Shown here piece after piece: positions 52,347-61,502 of a stretch of 64,000 nt of DNA. The notes beneath the pieces were generated by a model. That model did not search any database, had not been told where the DNA came from, and was given only the letters and a program-made list of their open reading frames with translations. The position numbers were made by a program, and so were the translations under genes. The stretch is from Citromicrobium sp. JLT1363 (lineage in GTDB: Bacteria > Pseudomonadota > Alphaproteobacteria > Sphingomonadales > Sphingomonadaceae), in the NCBI RefSeq assembly GCF_000186705.1, contig NZ_AEUE01000007.1, positions 1 through 64,000 on the forward strand, given 5' to 3'. The stretch's first letter is position 1, and each line of letters begins with the position of its first letter.

Positions 52347-52932
52347 GGGCGGTTGTGTCCTCGGCAGGTCTTGTGGGGACGCTGATGGGGTCCAGCGTTC
52401 GGGAATCGAAAAGAGGGCTGCGGCGGCGGTCGCCTGAGAAAATGTCCTTCACCATACGCACGAAGAACCGGCGCATGAGTGCATTCTCGGACATTCGCCG
52501 GACCGGCTCCGGACATGTCGGGTCGTCATCGACGAAGAGGTGCCCGATGGGTTCTCCCAGCATCCGCGTCCGCTCATCGGCGTCGCAATTGCCGACCAGC
52601 GTGGTGACATAGGGCACCTTGCCGTTCTTGAACGAGTTGAACAGCGGCGTGCCGCAGCACCCCGCGTACCAGCGCAGCGTGGGGCCTTCGGTCAGGTGCA
52701 GGCACCGCAGCTCTTCCAGACCCTGCTTTATTCGCATCCGCGCGCAGCGACTCTGGTAAAGCAGCGTGCCCGCACCATCGCCGAACAGCCTGTCTCCGGC
52801 ATCGAAGCGATTGGCAAAGGCCTGACAGTCGGTGCAGTGGCACACGACGAAATCGCCTGCGCGCGGGCCGACGTTTTCAATTTCCCCTCGCACCGCGCCG
52901 CAGCGGCAGGCGAAGGGCAGATCAGCGGACAT
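52336..52932 (-). CDS. DUF6151 family protein (GFA-like cysteine-rich)
   Basis: A 198-residue protein with cysteine clusters CRCGAV, VCHCTDC and AGCCGTPLF, like the zinc-binding fold of glutathione-dependent formaldehyde-activating (GFA) proteins. Start ATG 52932 overlaps the SDR gene by 11 bases, and its end overlaps prmA by 11 bases. Enzymatic activity is unproved for the group. Confidence 0.7.
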   Translation of the reverse strand: MSADLPFACRCGAVRGEIENVGPRAGDFVVCHCTDCQAFANRFDAGDRLFGDGAGTLLYQSRCARMRIKQGLEELRCLHLTEGPTLRWYAGCCGTPLFNSFKNGKVPYVTTLVGNCDADERTRMLGEPIGHLFVDDDPTCPEPVRRMSENALMRRFFVRMVKDIFSGDRRRSPLFDSRTLDPISVPTRPAEDTTAHVG

Positions 52933-53644
52933 AGCTCGCGCCATTCGCATCGATGGTCGCGCCGGTCATCGAAGGCGGCGCGTCGAGCGCGCACCAGACC
53001 GCAATGTCCGCGATTTCCTCCGGCTCGGCCACGCGGCCCAGCGGAATGTCCTTGAGCAGGCCCGGTCCGCCCCGGCTTTCCAGGTAGTCCCCCGCCATCG
53101 ATGTATCGGTGAAGCCCGGCGTGACCGCGAAGCTGTAGATCCCTTCGCCGGCATAGGCGCGCGCGATGGTCTTGTGCAGCGCCAGCATGCCGCCCTTCGC
53201 CGCCGCGTAATGCCAGTGGGCAGGGGAATCGCCCCGGTGCCCGGCCCGGCTGGCGATGTGGACGATGCGCCCGCTCACGCCGCGTTCCTGCCAGTGGCGC
53301 ACCGCGAAGCGGCTGAGCTGTGCGGCGGAGGTCAGGTTGATCCGCAGCGTCTCTTCCCAGGCATCGAGCCATTCGATGTCCGACGTATCGAGCGGGATGC
53401 CTTGGAACAGCCCGGCATTGTTCACCAGAACGTCGATCTCGCCGTCGGCCTGCCGCAGCGCCTCTTCCCACAGCATCGAAGGGGCGGGCGGATCGCTGAA
53501 ATCCGCGGCAATCTCGCCTTCATCGCGGCCGCCGACGGACTGGCCGGTAGAATGGCCGATCACCCGCACGCAGCGCGCTTCCAGCTGTTCGCGTATTGCG
53601 GCGCCGATACCGCGGCTCGATCCTGTGACGAGAATGCCTGTCAT
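52922..53644 (-). CDS. SDR family oxidoreductase
   Basis: A 240-residue NAD(P)-dependent short-chain reductase. It carries VTGSSRGIGAAIREQL, NNAGLFQG, and the catalytic Tyr and Lys of HYAAAKGG. A complete C-terminus ends GATIDANGASYVR. ATG 53644 is chosen; upstream codons are not SDR-like. It heads an overlapping four-gene run with DUF6151, prmA and DUF2459. Substrate unknown. Confidence 0.88.
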   Translation of the reverse strand: MTGILVTGSSRGIGAAIREQLEARCVRVIGHSTGQSVGGRDEGEIAADFSDPPAPSMLWEEALRQADGEIDVLVNNAGLFQGIPLDTSDIEWLDAWEETLRINLTSAAQLSRFAVRHWQERGVSGRIVHIASRAGHRGDSPAHWHYAAAKGGMLALHKTIARAYAGEGIYSFAVTPGFTDTSMAGDYLESRGGPGLLKDIPLGRVAEPEEIADIAVWCALDAPPSMTGATIDANGASYVR

Positions 53645-53815
53645 GCGGCCATCTGTTAGGCCGATTGGCACGTGGCACCAAGCCCCACGCTTGCACTGGC
53701 CCCCCGCTCCGTGCTTTGGCACTGATGCTTTGGACTCGCTTGAACCTGTGCGCGCTTCCGCTAAGTGGAGGCGCAAGACTTACCGCACCCGGCCAGATTG
53801 GACCCGCTAGACACC

Positions 53816-54196
53816 ATGTCGAACAGACCGCTCTCTCCCCATCTCCAGATCTGGAAGTGGGGCCCGCACATGCTCACCTCGATCCTGCACCGCGTGACCG
53901 GCGACGGCCTCTCGCTGGTCGGCCTTGGCGTGCTGCTGTGGTGGCTGGGCGCGATGGCGAGCGGGCCGGAAGCCTACGCGACATTCGCCGCCGTGATGAC
54001 CAGCCCCATCGGGTATGTGGTGCTGGTCGGCCTGACATGGGCCTTCTTCACCCACATGATGAGCGGGCTGCGCCACTTCGTGCTCGACATCGGGGCGGGG
54101 TACGAGCTGCAGACCAACAAGCTCTGGGCCACGCTTGCCCCGATCATTGCCATCCTGCTGACCATCGCCTTCTGGGCGATCATCTTCCTCAAGTAA
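53816..54196 (+). CDS. sdhC: Succinate dehydrogenase cytochrome b556 subunit
   Basis: SdhC is one of two membrane anchors of complex II and binds heme b and quinone. The 126-residue product begins MSNRPLSPHLQIWKW, has the heme-ligand region SILHRVTGDGL and three membrane spans, and contains SGLRHFVLDIGAG. It is the first gene of sdhCDA. Confidence 0.95.
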   Translation: MSNRPLSPHLQIWKWGPHMLTSILHRVTGDGLSLVGLGVLLWWLGAMASGPEAYATFAAVMTSPIGYVVLVGLTWAFFTHMMSGLRHFVLDIGAGYELQTNKLWATLAPIIAILLTIAFWAIIFLK

Positions 54197-54207
54197 GGCT
54201 TCGAACC

Positions 54208-54594
54208 ATGGGTAACGGAACCTCTCTCGGCCGCGTGCGCGGCCTCGGCTCGGCCCACGAGGGCGCGCATCACTGGCTGCTCCAGCGCTTCACCGCGATC
54301 GGCAACCTCGTGCTGGTCCTGTGGCTGCTCGTCAGCTTCCTGATGCTGCCCGCGTATGATTACGGCACCGTCACGGGCTGGCTGGCCAATCCGATCAGCG
54401 CGGCGGCGATGATCCTGCTGATCGTCAGCACTTTCTGGCACGCGCGCCTCGGCCTGCAGGTGCTGATCGAAGACTATATCCACGAAGGCGGCAGCCGCTT
54501 TGCGCTGATCGCCCTTCTCAATCTCGCGGTGATTGCGGGCGGCGTGTTCGCCGTGTTCTGCATCGCCAGCATCGCATTCGCAGGAGCCGCCTGA
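54208..54594 (+). CDS. sdhD: Succinate dehydrogenase membrane anchor subunit
   Basis: SdhD is the second anchor of complex II. The 128-residue product has [20 protein letters not shown], three membrane spans, and the heme-ligand region [19 protein letters not shown]. It follows sdhC after 11 bases and overlaps sdhA by one base (TGATG). Confidence 0.95.
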   Translation: MGNGTSLGRVRGLGSAHEGAHHWLLQRFTAIGNLVLVLWLLVSFLMLPAYDYGTVTGWLANPISAAAMILLIVSTFWHARLGLQVLIEDYIHEGGSRFALIALLNLAVIAGGVFAVFCIASIAFAGAA

Positions 54595-56468
54595 TGGCGA
54601 GTGATACCGACAGCAAGTCGAACAAGACGTCCAAGACGGGCGACGCCTATCCGATCATCGATCACACCTTCGATGTGGTGGTCGTAGGGGCCGGGGGCTC
54701 GGGCCTGCGCGCCACGATGGGCGCGGCCGAAGCGGGCTTCAAGACGGCGAACATCTCCAAGGTCTTCCCCACGCGTTCGCACACCGTGGCGGCGCAGGGC
54801 GGGATCGCCGCATCGCTGGGCAACAACACGCCCGACCACTGGACCTGGCACATGTACGACACCGTGAAGGGGTCGGACTGGCTGGGCGACCAGGACGCGA
54901 TCGAATATCTCGCACGCGAAGCCCCGCAGGCGGTGTACGAGCTGGAGCACGCAGGCGTGCCCTTCAGCCGCAACAAGGATGGCACGATCTACCAGCGCCC
55001 GTTCGGCGGCCACATGCAGAACATGGGCGAAGGCCCGCCCGTGCAGCGCACCTGTGCCGCGGCGGACCGTACCGGGCACGCGATGCTCCACGCGCTCTAC
55101 CAGCAGAGCCTGAAATACGACGCGGATTTCTTCATCGAATATTTCGCGATCGACCTGATCATGGCGGGCGAGGGTGCCAACCGCCGCTGCGTCGGCGTGA
55201 TTGCCATGTGCCTCGATGACGGCACGATCCACCGCTTCAAGGCGCACGCCGTGGTGCTCGCCACCGGTGGCTACGGCCGCTGCTACTACACCGCGACCAG
55301 CGCCCACACCTGCACCGGCGACGGTGGTGGCATGGTGCTGCGCGCAGGCCTTCCGCTGCAGGACATGGAGTTCGTCCAGTTTCACCCGACCGGCATCTAC
55401 GGCGCGGGCGTGCTGATCACCGAGGGCGCACGCGGCGAGGGCGGATATCTCACCAACTCCGAAGGCGAGCGTTTTATGGAACGCTACGCGCCTTCCGCCA
55501 AGGACCTTGCCAGCCGCGACGTCGTGTCACGCTCGATGGCGCTCGAAATGCGCGAAGGCCGGGGCGTGGGCGCGGAAGGCGACCACATCTACCTCCATCT
55601 CGACCATATCGACCCTGCGGTGCTCGCAGAGCGCCTGCCTGGCATTACAGAGAGCGGCAAGATCTTTGCCGGTGTCGACCTGACGCGCGAACCGCTGCCG
55701 GTGACGCCGACCGTCCACTACAACATGGGCGGCATCCCGACGAACTATCACGGCGAAGTCGTGACCATCGGGCCCGACGGCAATCCCGACCATGTGGTGC
55801 CCGGGCTCTACGCTGCGGGCGAAGCGGGCTGCGTCTCCGTCCACGGGGCGAACCGCCTCGGCTCGAACTCGCTGATCGACCTCGTGGTGTTCGGCCGCGC
55901 AATCGGCCATCGCCTGGCCGAGACGATGAAGCCCGGCGCGGCGCATGATGCGCTTCCCGCCGATAGTGCGGACCTCGCGCTCAGCCGGCTCGACCATTTC
56001 CGCCACGCGAATGGCAGCCTGCCGACCGCGAAGATCCGCGATGACATGCAGAAGACCATGCAGAAGCATGCTGCCGTGTTCCGCGACACCGAAACGCTGG
56101 CCGCAGGCAAGAAGAAGCTGGCCGAGGTCAATGCGAGCATGGCTGACATCCATGTGTCCGACCGCTCGCTGATCTGGAACAGCGATCTTGTAGAGACGCT
56201 GGAGCTCGACAACCTGATGTCGCAGGCGAGCGTGACCATGGCGAGCGCGGACAACCGCAAGGAAAGCCGCGGCGCCCACGCGCACGAGGACTTCCCCGAC
56301 CGCAACGATGCCGAGTGGATGAAGCACACGGTGACCTGGTTCGACGGCTGGGGCGGCGGCGCCAAGGGCTCGGGCAAGGGCGACATGAAGATCGATTACC
56401 GCCCGGTGCACGAATACACGCTCACCGACGATATCGAGTACATCAAGCCGAAGAAGCGGGTGTACTAG
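54594..56468 (+). CDS. sdhA: Succinate dehydrogenase flavoprotein subunit
   Basis: SdhA oxidises succinate to fumarate through a covalently bound FAD. The 624-residue product has the FAD Rossmann motif [16 protein letters not shown] and the covalent-FAD His region [16 protein letters not shown]. The active-site stretches [14 protein letters not shown] and [19 protein letters not shown] are present, and the C-terminal [14 protein letters not shown] is typical. An sdhB gene is not found downstream. Confidence 0.97.
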   Translation: MASDTDSKSNKTSKTGDAYPIIDHTFDVVVVGAGGSGLRATMGAAEAGFKTANISKVFPTRSHTVAAQGGIAASLGNNTPDHWTWHMYDTVKGSDWLGDQDAIEYLAREAPQAVYELEHAGVPFSRNKDGTIYQRPFGGHMQNMGEGPPVQRTCAAADRTGHAMLHALYQQSLKYDADFFIEYFAIDLIMAGEGANRRCVGVIAMCLDDGTIHRFKAHAVVLATGGYGRCYYTATSAHTCTGDGGGMVLRAGLPLQDMEFVQFHPTGIYGAGVLITEGARGEGGYLTNSEGERFMERYAPSAKDLASRDVVSRSMALEMREGRGVGAEGDHIYLHLDHIDPAVLAERLPGITESGKIFAGVDLTREPLPVTPTVHYNMGGIPTNYHGEVVTIGPDGNPDHVVPGLYAAGEAGCVSVHGANRLGSNSLIDLVVFGRAIGHRLAETMKPGAAHDALPADSADLALSRLDHFRHANGSLPTAKIRDDMQKTMQKHAAVFRDTETLAAGKKKLAEVNASMADIHVSDRSLIWNSDLVETLELDNLMSQASVTMASADNRKESRGAHAHEDFPDRNDAEWMKHTVTWFDGWGGGAKGSGKGDMKIDYRPVHEYTLTDDIEYIKPKKRVY

Positions 56469-56472
56469 TATC

Positions 56473-57204
56473 GTGCGGAGCGCTGTGCTTCGGTTGAGAA
56501 ATACAGCGCTCGCATCCGTGGCTGCCTTCGGCGGTATCGTCTTCGCCTCGGGCTGGGCATTTCCAGTTTATTCCGATGCCGAAGCAGCATTGCGTTTGAG
56601 ACGTGATGCCTGCGATGCGAACGGCGTTGTCGAAGGCTGGTATGATCGGATGGCTGAACTGGAGACTCTGCGTCATCCGCTGATGCAGTCGGGGCTCAGC
56701 ATCATGCTCGTCGCAGCGACCTTGTGGGTGCTCTATCTCGCCTTTGGCTCGGCGCATTCATGGCGCTTTCGAAGCCCGTCAAAGAAATGGATTTTCTTTC
56801 TTCTCGGCTTTGGCGTGATCGGACTTAGCTTCTTCTCACAATTACATAGCCTATCACTCGACCTGCGCCGCGGCGTGTTCCCTCATTGTGCAGACACGAT
56901 TGCGATTCCGGCGTTCGGCTTGGCGTATTTCTACGGTGCCCTCACCCTGGCATGCCTGGTGCTTGGAGCGCTGTTCGTGGCGTTCTTCCGCCCCCTTCCG
57001 GTGGACCTCTTTACCCTTGGCGAGGGCAGGGGTACCGTCCGTCGCTGGCTGCCGACAGTCCTTTTTGGCCTTCTCGCGCTCCCGATCGTGATTTTCGGAA
57101 TACTCGGTGCCGCTGGATCGAGCTTTATCGGTACTCCTGCGGCCGTGGTGGGGTTGTATCTTGTCGAGAGCGCCAGATCCGCCGTGATGCCAGCCGATGG
57201 CTAA
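56473..57204 (+). CDS. Polytopic membrane protein of unknown function
   Basis: A 243-residue protein with about five membrane spans (about residues 10-30, 70-92, 105-122, 145-175, 195-215). A Cys-containing loop (FPHCADT) precedes the fourth. GTG 56473 is the start, four bases after sdhA. Codon use is less GC-rich than in sdhA. No family recognised. It occupies the place where sdhB is often found. Confidence 0.6.
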   Translation: MRSAVLRLRNTALASVAAFGGIVFASGWAFPVYSDAEAALRLRRDACDANGVVEGWYDRMAELETLRHPLMQSGLSIMLVAATLWVLYLAFGSAHSWRFRSPSKKWIFFLLGFGVIGLSFFSQLHSLSLDLRRGVFPHCADTIAIPAFGLAYFYGALTLACLVLGALFVAFFRPLPVDLFTLGEGRGTVRRWLPTVLFGLLALPIVIFGILGAAGSSFIGTPAAVVGLYLVESARSAVMPADG

Positions 57205-58081
57205 AGTTCGTCCGCATTTAGCCGCTTTGGCGATACTAAGTTCCGCTGCACTCACGGCCTGCACGACGGTGACTGCGGTGCCTCCTCCACCCGAACTCGG
57301 CATCCCCGCCTTCTACACGCAGTACCGCGATGCCGACGGCATCCCGGTCGTCTCCTCCGGTGAGGTCCCCGAAGACGCGCTCCTCGCCGCCGAGGCGATG
57401 ATCGAGGATATGCTGAAGAACCGCCCTGACCTCGCGGTGTGGCTCCAGCGCGAAGGTTATCGCGTGGCCATCATCGCGGAAGACGAGGCGCTGCTCGACC
57501 TGCCCGAGAATGCGCACTGGACCAAGCCCGCGCCCGACGATCCGCGGCTGACGCGATGCGAGAAGAAGCATTACGAGGAGCGGATCGGGCGGCTGACCGA
57601 CCGGGCATACTGGGATGCGCGCGCACGGGGGATCGGCGGGCAGCATACGGTCGGGTCGGAGGAAGACGTGCTGGGCCTTGCCTCCAGCCGCTACTACGGC
57701 GAGACGATCCTGGTTCACGAATTCGCGCACAATATCCTCTTCGCGATTCAGGCGGTGGACCCGGCACTCTACACGCAAGTCGAGGCGGCCTACGCCAACG
57801 CGCTGGCGAACGATTTGTGGCTCAACGAATATGCGACCACGACCGTGCAGGAATACTGGGCGGAAGGGTCGCAGATATGGTTCGAATCCAACCGCCTTAC
57901 GGTGGTGGACGGCACACGCATTCTGAACCGAGAAGACCTCGCGAGTTACGATCCCGCGCTCTACGCAGTGCTGGCGCGCGCCTATGGCGACGTCACCAGG
58001 CTCGCCGGAGACCCGTTCTATCGCCACCCGGCGCGCGTGCCGCCGGGGCCGATCCCCGAGAATACCGCCGAGGTCTGCTAG
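57197..58081 (+). CDS. Putative zinc metallopeptidase lipoprotein
   Basis: A 294-residue protein with a lipoprotein signal (AALTAC). A gluzincin-like site is visible: HEFAH (His174, Glu175, His178) and, downstream, the potential third ligand Glu223 in YWAEGSQ. The family is not identified; the spacing of some 45 residues between the two parts is plausible for a gluzincin. It overlaps the upstream membrane protein by eight bases, suggesting cotranscription. Confidence 0.62.
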   Translation: MAKVRPHLAALAILSSAALTACTTVTAVPPPPELGIPAFYTQYRDADGIPVVSSGEVPEDALLAAEAMIEDMLKNRPDLAVWLQREGYRVAIIAEDEALLDLPENAHWTKPAPDDPRLTRCEKKHYEERIGRLTDRAYWDARARGIGGQHTVGSEEDVLGLASSRYYGETILVHEFAHNILFAIQAVDPALYTQVEAAYANALANDLWLNEYATTTVQEYWAEGSQIWFESNRLTVVDGTRILNREDLASYDPALYAVLARAYGDVTRLAGDPFYRHPARVPPGPIPENTAEVC

Positions 58082-58084
58082 GCG

Positions 58085-59083
58085 CTACGCCGCTGCAGGT
58101 TCGCCCGCGAAGGCTTCCGCCGCCAGCGTAAGGCTGCGCTTGCGCGCCTCGAAATCGTAGATCGAGCCTGCCAGAATCAGCTCGTCCGCCTGCGTGCGTT
58201 CGACGAAGGCGTTCATCTGATCGCGGACCTGCGCGGGCGTGCCGATGGCCGTGGCCGAGAGCACGCCGTCCAGCATCGCCGCGGCCTGCGGCGGCAGGCT
58301 CTCGCGGTAGCCTTCGACCGGGGGCGGCAGCTTGCCCGGCTTGCCGGTGCGCAGCCGCACGAAGCTCTGCTGCATCGAGGTGGCGAGCAGGTGCGCTTCC
58401 TCCTCCGTATCGGCGGCAAAGACGTTGTAGCCGCAGATCGCATAAGGCTCGCTCAGCACATCCGAAGGCTCGAACCGGTCGCGATAGATCTTCAGCGCAT
58501 CGTCGAGCGCCTGCGGGGCGAAGTGGCTGGCGAAGGCGTAGGGCAGGCCGAGCATCGCGGCGACCTGCGCGCCGAACAGGCTCGATCCCAGAATGTACAG
58601 CTGCACCTTCGCGCCCGCGCCGGGGGTGGCGACGATGCCCGTGCGCCCGTCATTGGCGAAGTAGCTCTGCAGCTCCACCACGTCGCGCGGGAAGGCGTTT
58701 GCATCCGTGTTGAGGTTGCGGCGCAGTGCGGTTGCGACGCGCTGGTCGCTCCCCGGCGCGCGGCCCAGGCCAAGGTCGATCCGGCCGGGGTGCAGCGCGT
58801 CGAGCGTGCCGAACTGTTCGGCAATCACCAGCGGCGCATGATTGGGAAGCATGATCCCGCCCGCACCCACGCGGATCGTGCTCGTGGCGGAGGCGACGTG
58901 GCCGATCACCACGCTGGTCGCCGCGCTGGCGATCCCTTCCATCCCGTGATGCTCCGCGCACCAGTACCTTTCGAAGCCGAGCGATTCGGCGTGGCGCGCG
59001 ATGTCGGCAGCGTTGGCGAGGGCGGTGCGCACGTCGCTGCCTTCGGCAACATGCGCGAGATCGAGAAGGGAAAGCTTGGTCAT
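58085..59083 (-). CDS. LLM class flavin-dependent oxidoreductase
   Basis: A 332-residue bacterial-luciferase-like protein using FMN. It carries [71 protein letters not shown] split into family-typical segments, and [25 protein letters not shown] 59083 starts the conserved region. Substrate unknown. Confidence 0.85.
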   Translation of the reverse strand: MTKLSLLDLAHVAEGSDVRTALANAADIARHAESLGFERYWCAEHHGMEGIASAATSVVIGHVASATSTIRVGAGGIMLPNHAPLVIAEQFGTLDALHPGRIDLGLGRAPGSDQRVATALRRNLNTDANAFPRDVVELQSYFANDGRTGIVATPGAGAKVQLYILGSSLFGAQVAAMLGLPYAFASHFAPQALDDALKIYRDRFEPSDVLSEPYAICGYNVFAADTEEEAHLLATSMQQSFVRLRTGKPGKLPPPVEGYRESLPPQAAAMLDGVLSATAIGTPAQVRDQMNAFVERTQADELILAGSIYDFEARKRSLTLAAEAFAGEPAAA

Positions 59084-59212
59084 GACGGACGAGATGGGGC
59101 GCAGGATCGCTGATTCAAAGCCCCGTGCTGCCACGACGGCCTCTGCCTGAGGACATCCGCCGGCCAGGATCGCTTTGCGACCCGCCTCTGTCATTCATCC
59201 AGCGCTCATGTT

Positions 59213-59243
59213 TACAAGCGTAGTCGGTGTGTCTACAGGTGTA
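59213..59243. promoter_or_regulatory. Two BlaI-type operator dyads
   Basis: TACA-AG-CGTA (59213-59222, one mismatch) and TACA-GG-TGTA (59234-59243, symmetric) match the TACAnnTGTA core bound by BlaI/MecI repressors. Their centres are 21 bp apart, two helical turns, and they lie 22 bases before the blaI-like start codon. Confidence 0.7.
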
Positions 59244-59265
59244 ATCGGAGAGGGAGGAGACCGTG

Positions 59266-59667
59266 ATGAGCGAGACCAGTGGCGAGGCAGGCGGAACGCC
59301 GGGTGAGCGGATCAGCGATGCCGAGCATGCCATCATGGAAGTGCTGTGGGATCGCCACCCGCTCAGCGCCGCCGAAGTCTGCGACGAGGTTTGCGAGACG
59401 CGCGGATGGTCCATGCCGACCGTAAAGACGCTGCTTTCGCGGCTGGTCGGGAAGGGCGCGCTGGCGACCGAGCCTGCCGGGCGCAAGTTTCTCTATTCCC
59501 CGCTTATCGAACGCTCCGACTATGTCGGCGGTGAATCGCGGCGGCTGGTCGATCGGCTGTTCGGTGGCCGCGCGGCTTCGCTTTTCGCGCATCTCGCCGA
59601 AAGCGAAGCGCTCACCGACGAAGACCTCGGCGAGATTGAGCGCCTGCTGAAGGAGATGCGCAAATGA
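59266..59667 (+). CDS. blaI: BlaI/MecI/CopY family transcriptional regulator
   Basis: A 133-residue winged-helix repressor. The core reads ISDAEHAIMEVLWDRHPLSAAEV and MPTVKTLLSRLVGKGALATE. It has an extra N-terminal tail of about 15 residues (SETSGEAGGTPGE). The start ATG 59266 follows AGGGAGGAGA. It is coupled to the downstream M56 gene by an ATGA overlap, and probably represses the pair through the dyads upstream. Confidence 0.9.
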   Translation: MSETSGEAGGTPGERISDAEHAIMEVLWDRHPLSAAEVCDEVCETRGWSMPTVKTLLSRLVGKGALATEPAGRKFLYSPLIERSDYVGGESRRLVDRLFGGRAASLFAHLAESEALTDEDLGEIERLLKEMRK

Positions 59668-61355
59668 GCAGCGATTTCCACGGCTTCGCCATCGAAACGC
59701 TGGTGTGGACCGGCGTTCTGATCCTTGTGGTGCTGGTCCTGCGCCGCCCGGTCACCCGCCACTTCGGGCCGAACGCCGCCTATGCCTTGTGGGCCTTGCC
59801 CTTCATGCGCCTGCTGCTGCCACCGCTGGTGCTTCCTGCGTGGCTGGCGCCAGCGTCGCCGCCACCGGCGCAGCCCGCTGCGGATCCGGGTTCGCCCGCC
59901 ACCTTCTACACGCTTGCCGAAACCGGGGAGGCTCCCGTCGCGGTCCCGCAGTTGATGAAGGCCACGGTCTCGATCGACTGGCTGTCGATTTTGCTGGCCG
60001 TGTGGCTTGCCGGGGCAGGCGTGTTCGTGATGCTCCGGTTCTTTCACTACTTCGCAATGCGGCGCGATCTGCTCGCTTCCGGAGTGGAAGTGGGCCGGCG
60101 CGGCAAGGTGCGGCTGGTGGAAACGGCCGGTGCCCATTCGCCCATCGCCTTCGGGGTGATCGACAAGGTCGTCGCTCTGCCGCGCGGCTTCATGGAACGG
60201 ACCGACCCCACCGCGCGTGACCTCGCGCTGGAGCATGAGCTGTCCCATCACAGGGCGCGCGATCTGCTCGTCAACATTGCGGTCCAGCCCCTTTTCGCGA
60301 TCCACTGGTTCAACCCGCTCGGCTGGATCGGCTGGCGGGCCATGCGCTGCGATCAGGAAGCCGCCTGCGATGCACGGGTGGTGGCCGAGTGCGGACGCGA
60401 ACTGCGCGGAACCTACGCGACCATCATCGCCGCCTTCGCCACCGGAACCGCCAACCCTTCGCGCGTCGCGCTGGCCGCCCCCATGGCGTGTCCCGTGCTG
60501 GGCGACAAATCCATTGTCCATCGCTTGAGGAGCCTGACCATGAAAGAGATATCGCCGCGCCGTCGCGCCACCGCCCGCATGCTGATGATCGGCGCGCTGG
60601 TGGCATTGCCGCTCACGGCCACGATCACGCAGGCAGAAGCCACCGCGCCGCCTGCCGTGCCGCCCGCACCGGCTGCTTCGCCGACCTCGCTTGCCGCAGT
60701 GCCGGCTGCCCCCGGTGCGCCTGCCGCGCCGGAGGCGCCGCCCGCGCCCGAGGCACCTGCCGCACCGCATGTTTTCGTCACCACGCCCCGCGCGGATGGC
60801 GAAGAGGCGCGAACCATCGTTGTCGAACGCAAGGTCACGCGGGATGGCAAGGGCGAGCCGCGCGAGGAAAGAAGCTTTCGTATCGACGGCCGCGAAGCGA
60901 CCGCGGCGGAGCGCGCCAAGCTGGAAGCACAGATCGAAGGTTTGCGGGATTTATCGCGTGAAAGCGAAGAAATCCGCAAGGAGATCGCGGTTCTTCGTGA
61001 ACGCAATGGCGTGGATGGGGAGTTCGCCAGGGAAATGGAAGTGCTGCTCGAAAACCTTCCGAGGACGGTCGAGTACGCACAAAAAATGCAGATCCTCGCA
61101 GCGCGGACCCGGGCCAGCATGCCGCGTGTCATCGAAAAATGCGATGGCAGCGGCGAGACCGTGCGGGAGCGGGCAGGGGCCAATGGCGAGAAAACGATCG
61201 TGATCTGCCGCACGGCAGCGCTGGGCAGCGCGCGGGCCGCGATCAAGAGCGCGCGTGGCGCGGTGAAGCGCGACCGCGACCTCAGCGAGAGCGAGCGGGC
61301 CGAAGCCTTGCGTGCGCTCGACGAGGCGCTGGCGGAGATCCGGCGCGAGCTGTGA
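59664..61355 (+). CDS. M56 family (BlaR1-like) membrane metallopeptidase
   Basis: A 563-residue protein. It has an N-terminal membrane region of four or so spans and a zinc peptidase loop with HELSH (His191, Glu192, His195). A further membrane span follows around residues 305-325. The rest is a Pro/Ala-rich linker (about 330-375) and a long charged coiled coil (about 390-563). BlaR1 normally ends in a penicillin-binding sensor; none is visible here, so the signal sensed must differ. In such pairs the peptidase inactivates the BlaI-like repressor after a signal. Confidence 0.82.
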   Translation: MSSDFHGFAIETLVWTGVLILVVLVLRRPVTRHFGPNAAYALWALPFMRLLLPPLVLPAWLAPASPPPAQPAADPGSPATFYTLAETGEAPVAVPQLMKATVSIDWLSILLAVWLAGAGVFVMLRFFHYFAMRRDLLASGVEVGRRGKVRLVETAGAHSPIAFGVIDKVVALPRGFMERTDPTARDLALEHELSHHRARDLLVNIAVQPLFAIHWFNPLGWIGWRAMRCDQEAACDARVVAECGRELRGTYATIIAAFATGTANPSRVALAAPMACPVLGDKSIVHRLRSLTMKEISPRRRATARMLMIGALVALPLTATITQAEATAPPAVPPAPAASPTSLAAVPAAPGAPAAPEAPPAPEAPAAPHVFVTTPRADGEEARTIVVERKVTRDGKGEPREERSFRIDGREATAAERAKLEAQIEGLRDLSRESEEIRKEIAVLRERNGVDGEFAREMEVLLENLPRTVEYAQKMQILAARTRASMPRVIEKCDGSGETVRERAGANGEKTIVICRTAALGSARAAIKSARGAVKRDRDLSESERAEALRALDEALAEIRREL

Positions 61356-61375
61356 TGCTGACCTGTTCCCCCGAG

Positions 61376-61410
61376 AAGGGCGGCGTACCGGGTGGTGCGT
61401 CGCCCTTTTT
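61376..61410 (+). terminator. Terminator after the M56 gene
   Basis: AAGGGCGGCG (61376-61385) pairs with CGTCGCCCTT (from 61398) with one G-U, followed by TTTTT. Confidence 0.8.
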
Positions 61411-61502
61411 CATGCGCGCAGCGCCAAGGGTGGGGCAGGCAAGCGCGAACCACCCGGGCGGATCGGCCCACGGGCCGGGGCCAGTCCGCAAGGCGGCAGG
61501 GC

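Noticed and set aside
57889-57899. GGTTCGAATCC, resembling a tRNA T-loop
   Set aside because: It lies inside the metallopeptidase-like coding region and no acceptor or anticodon stem can be built around it.
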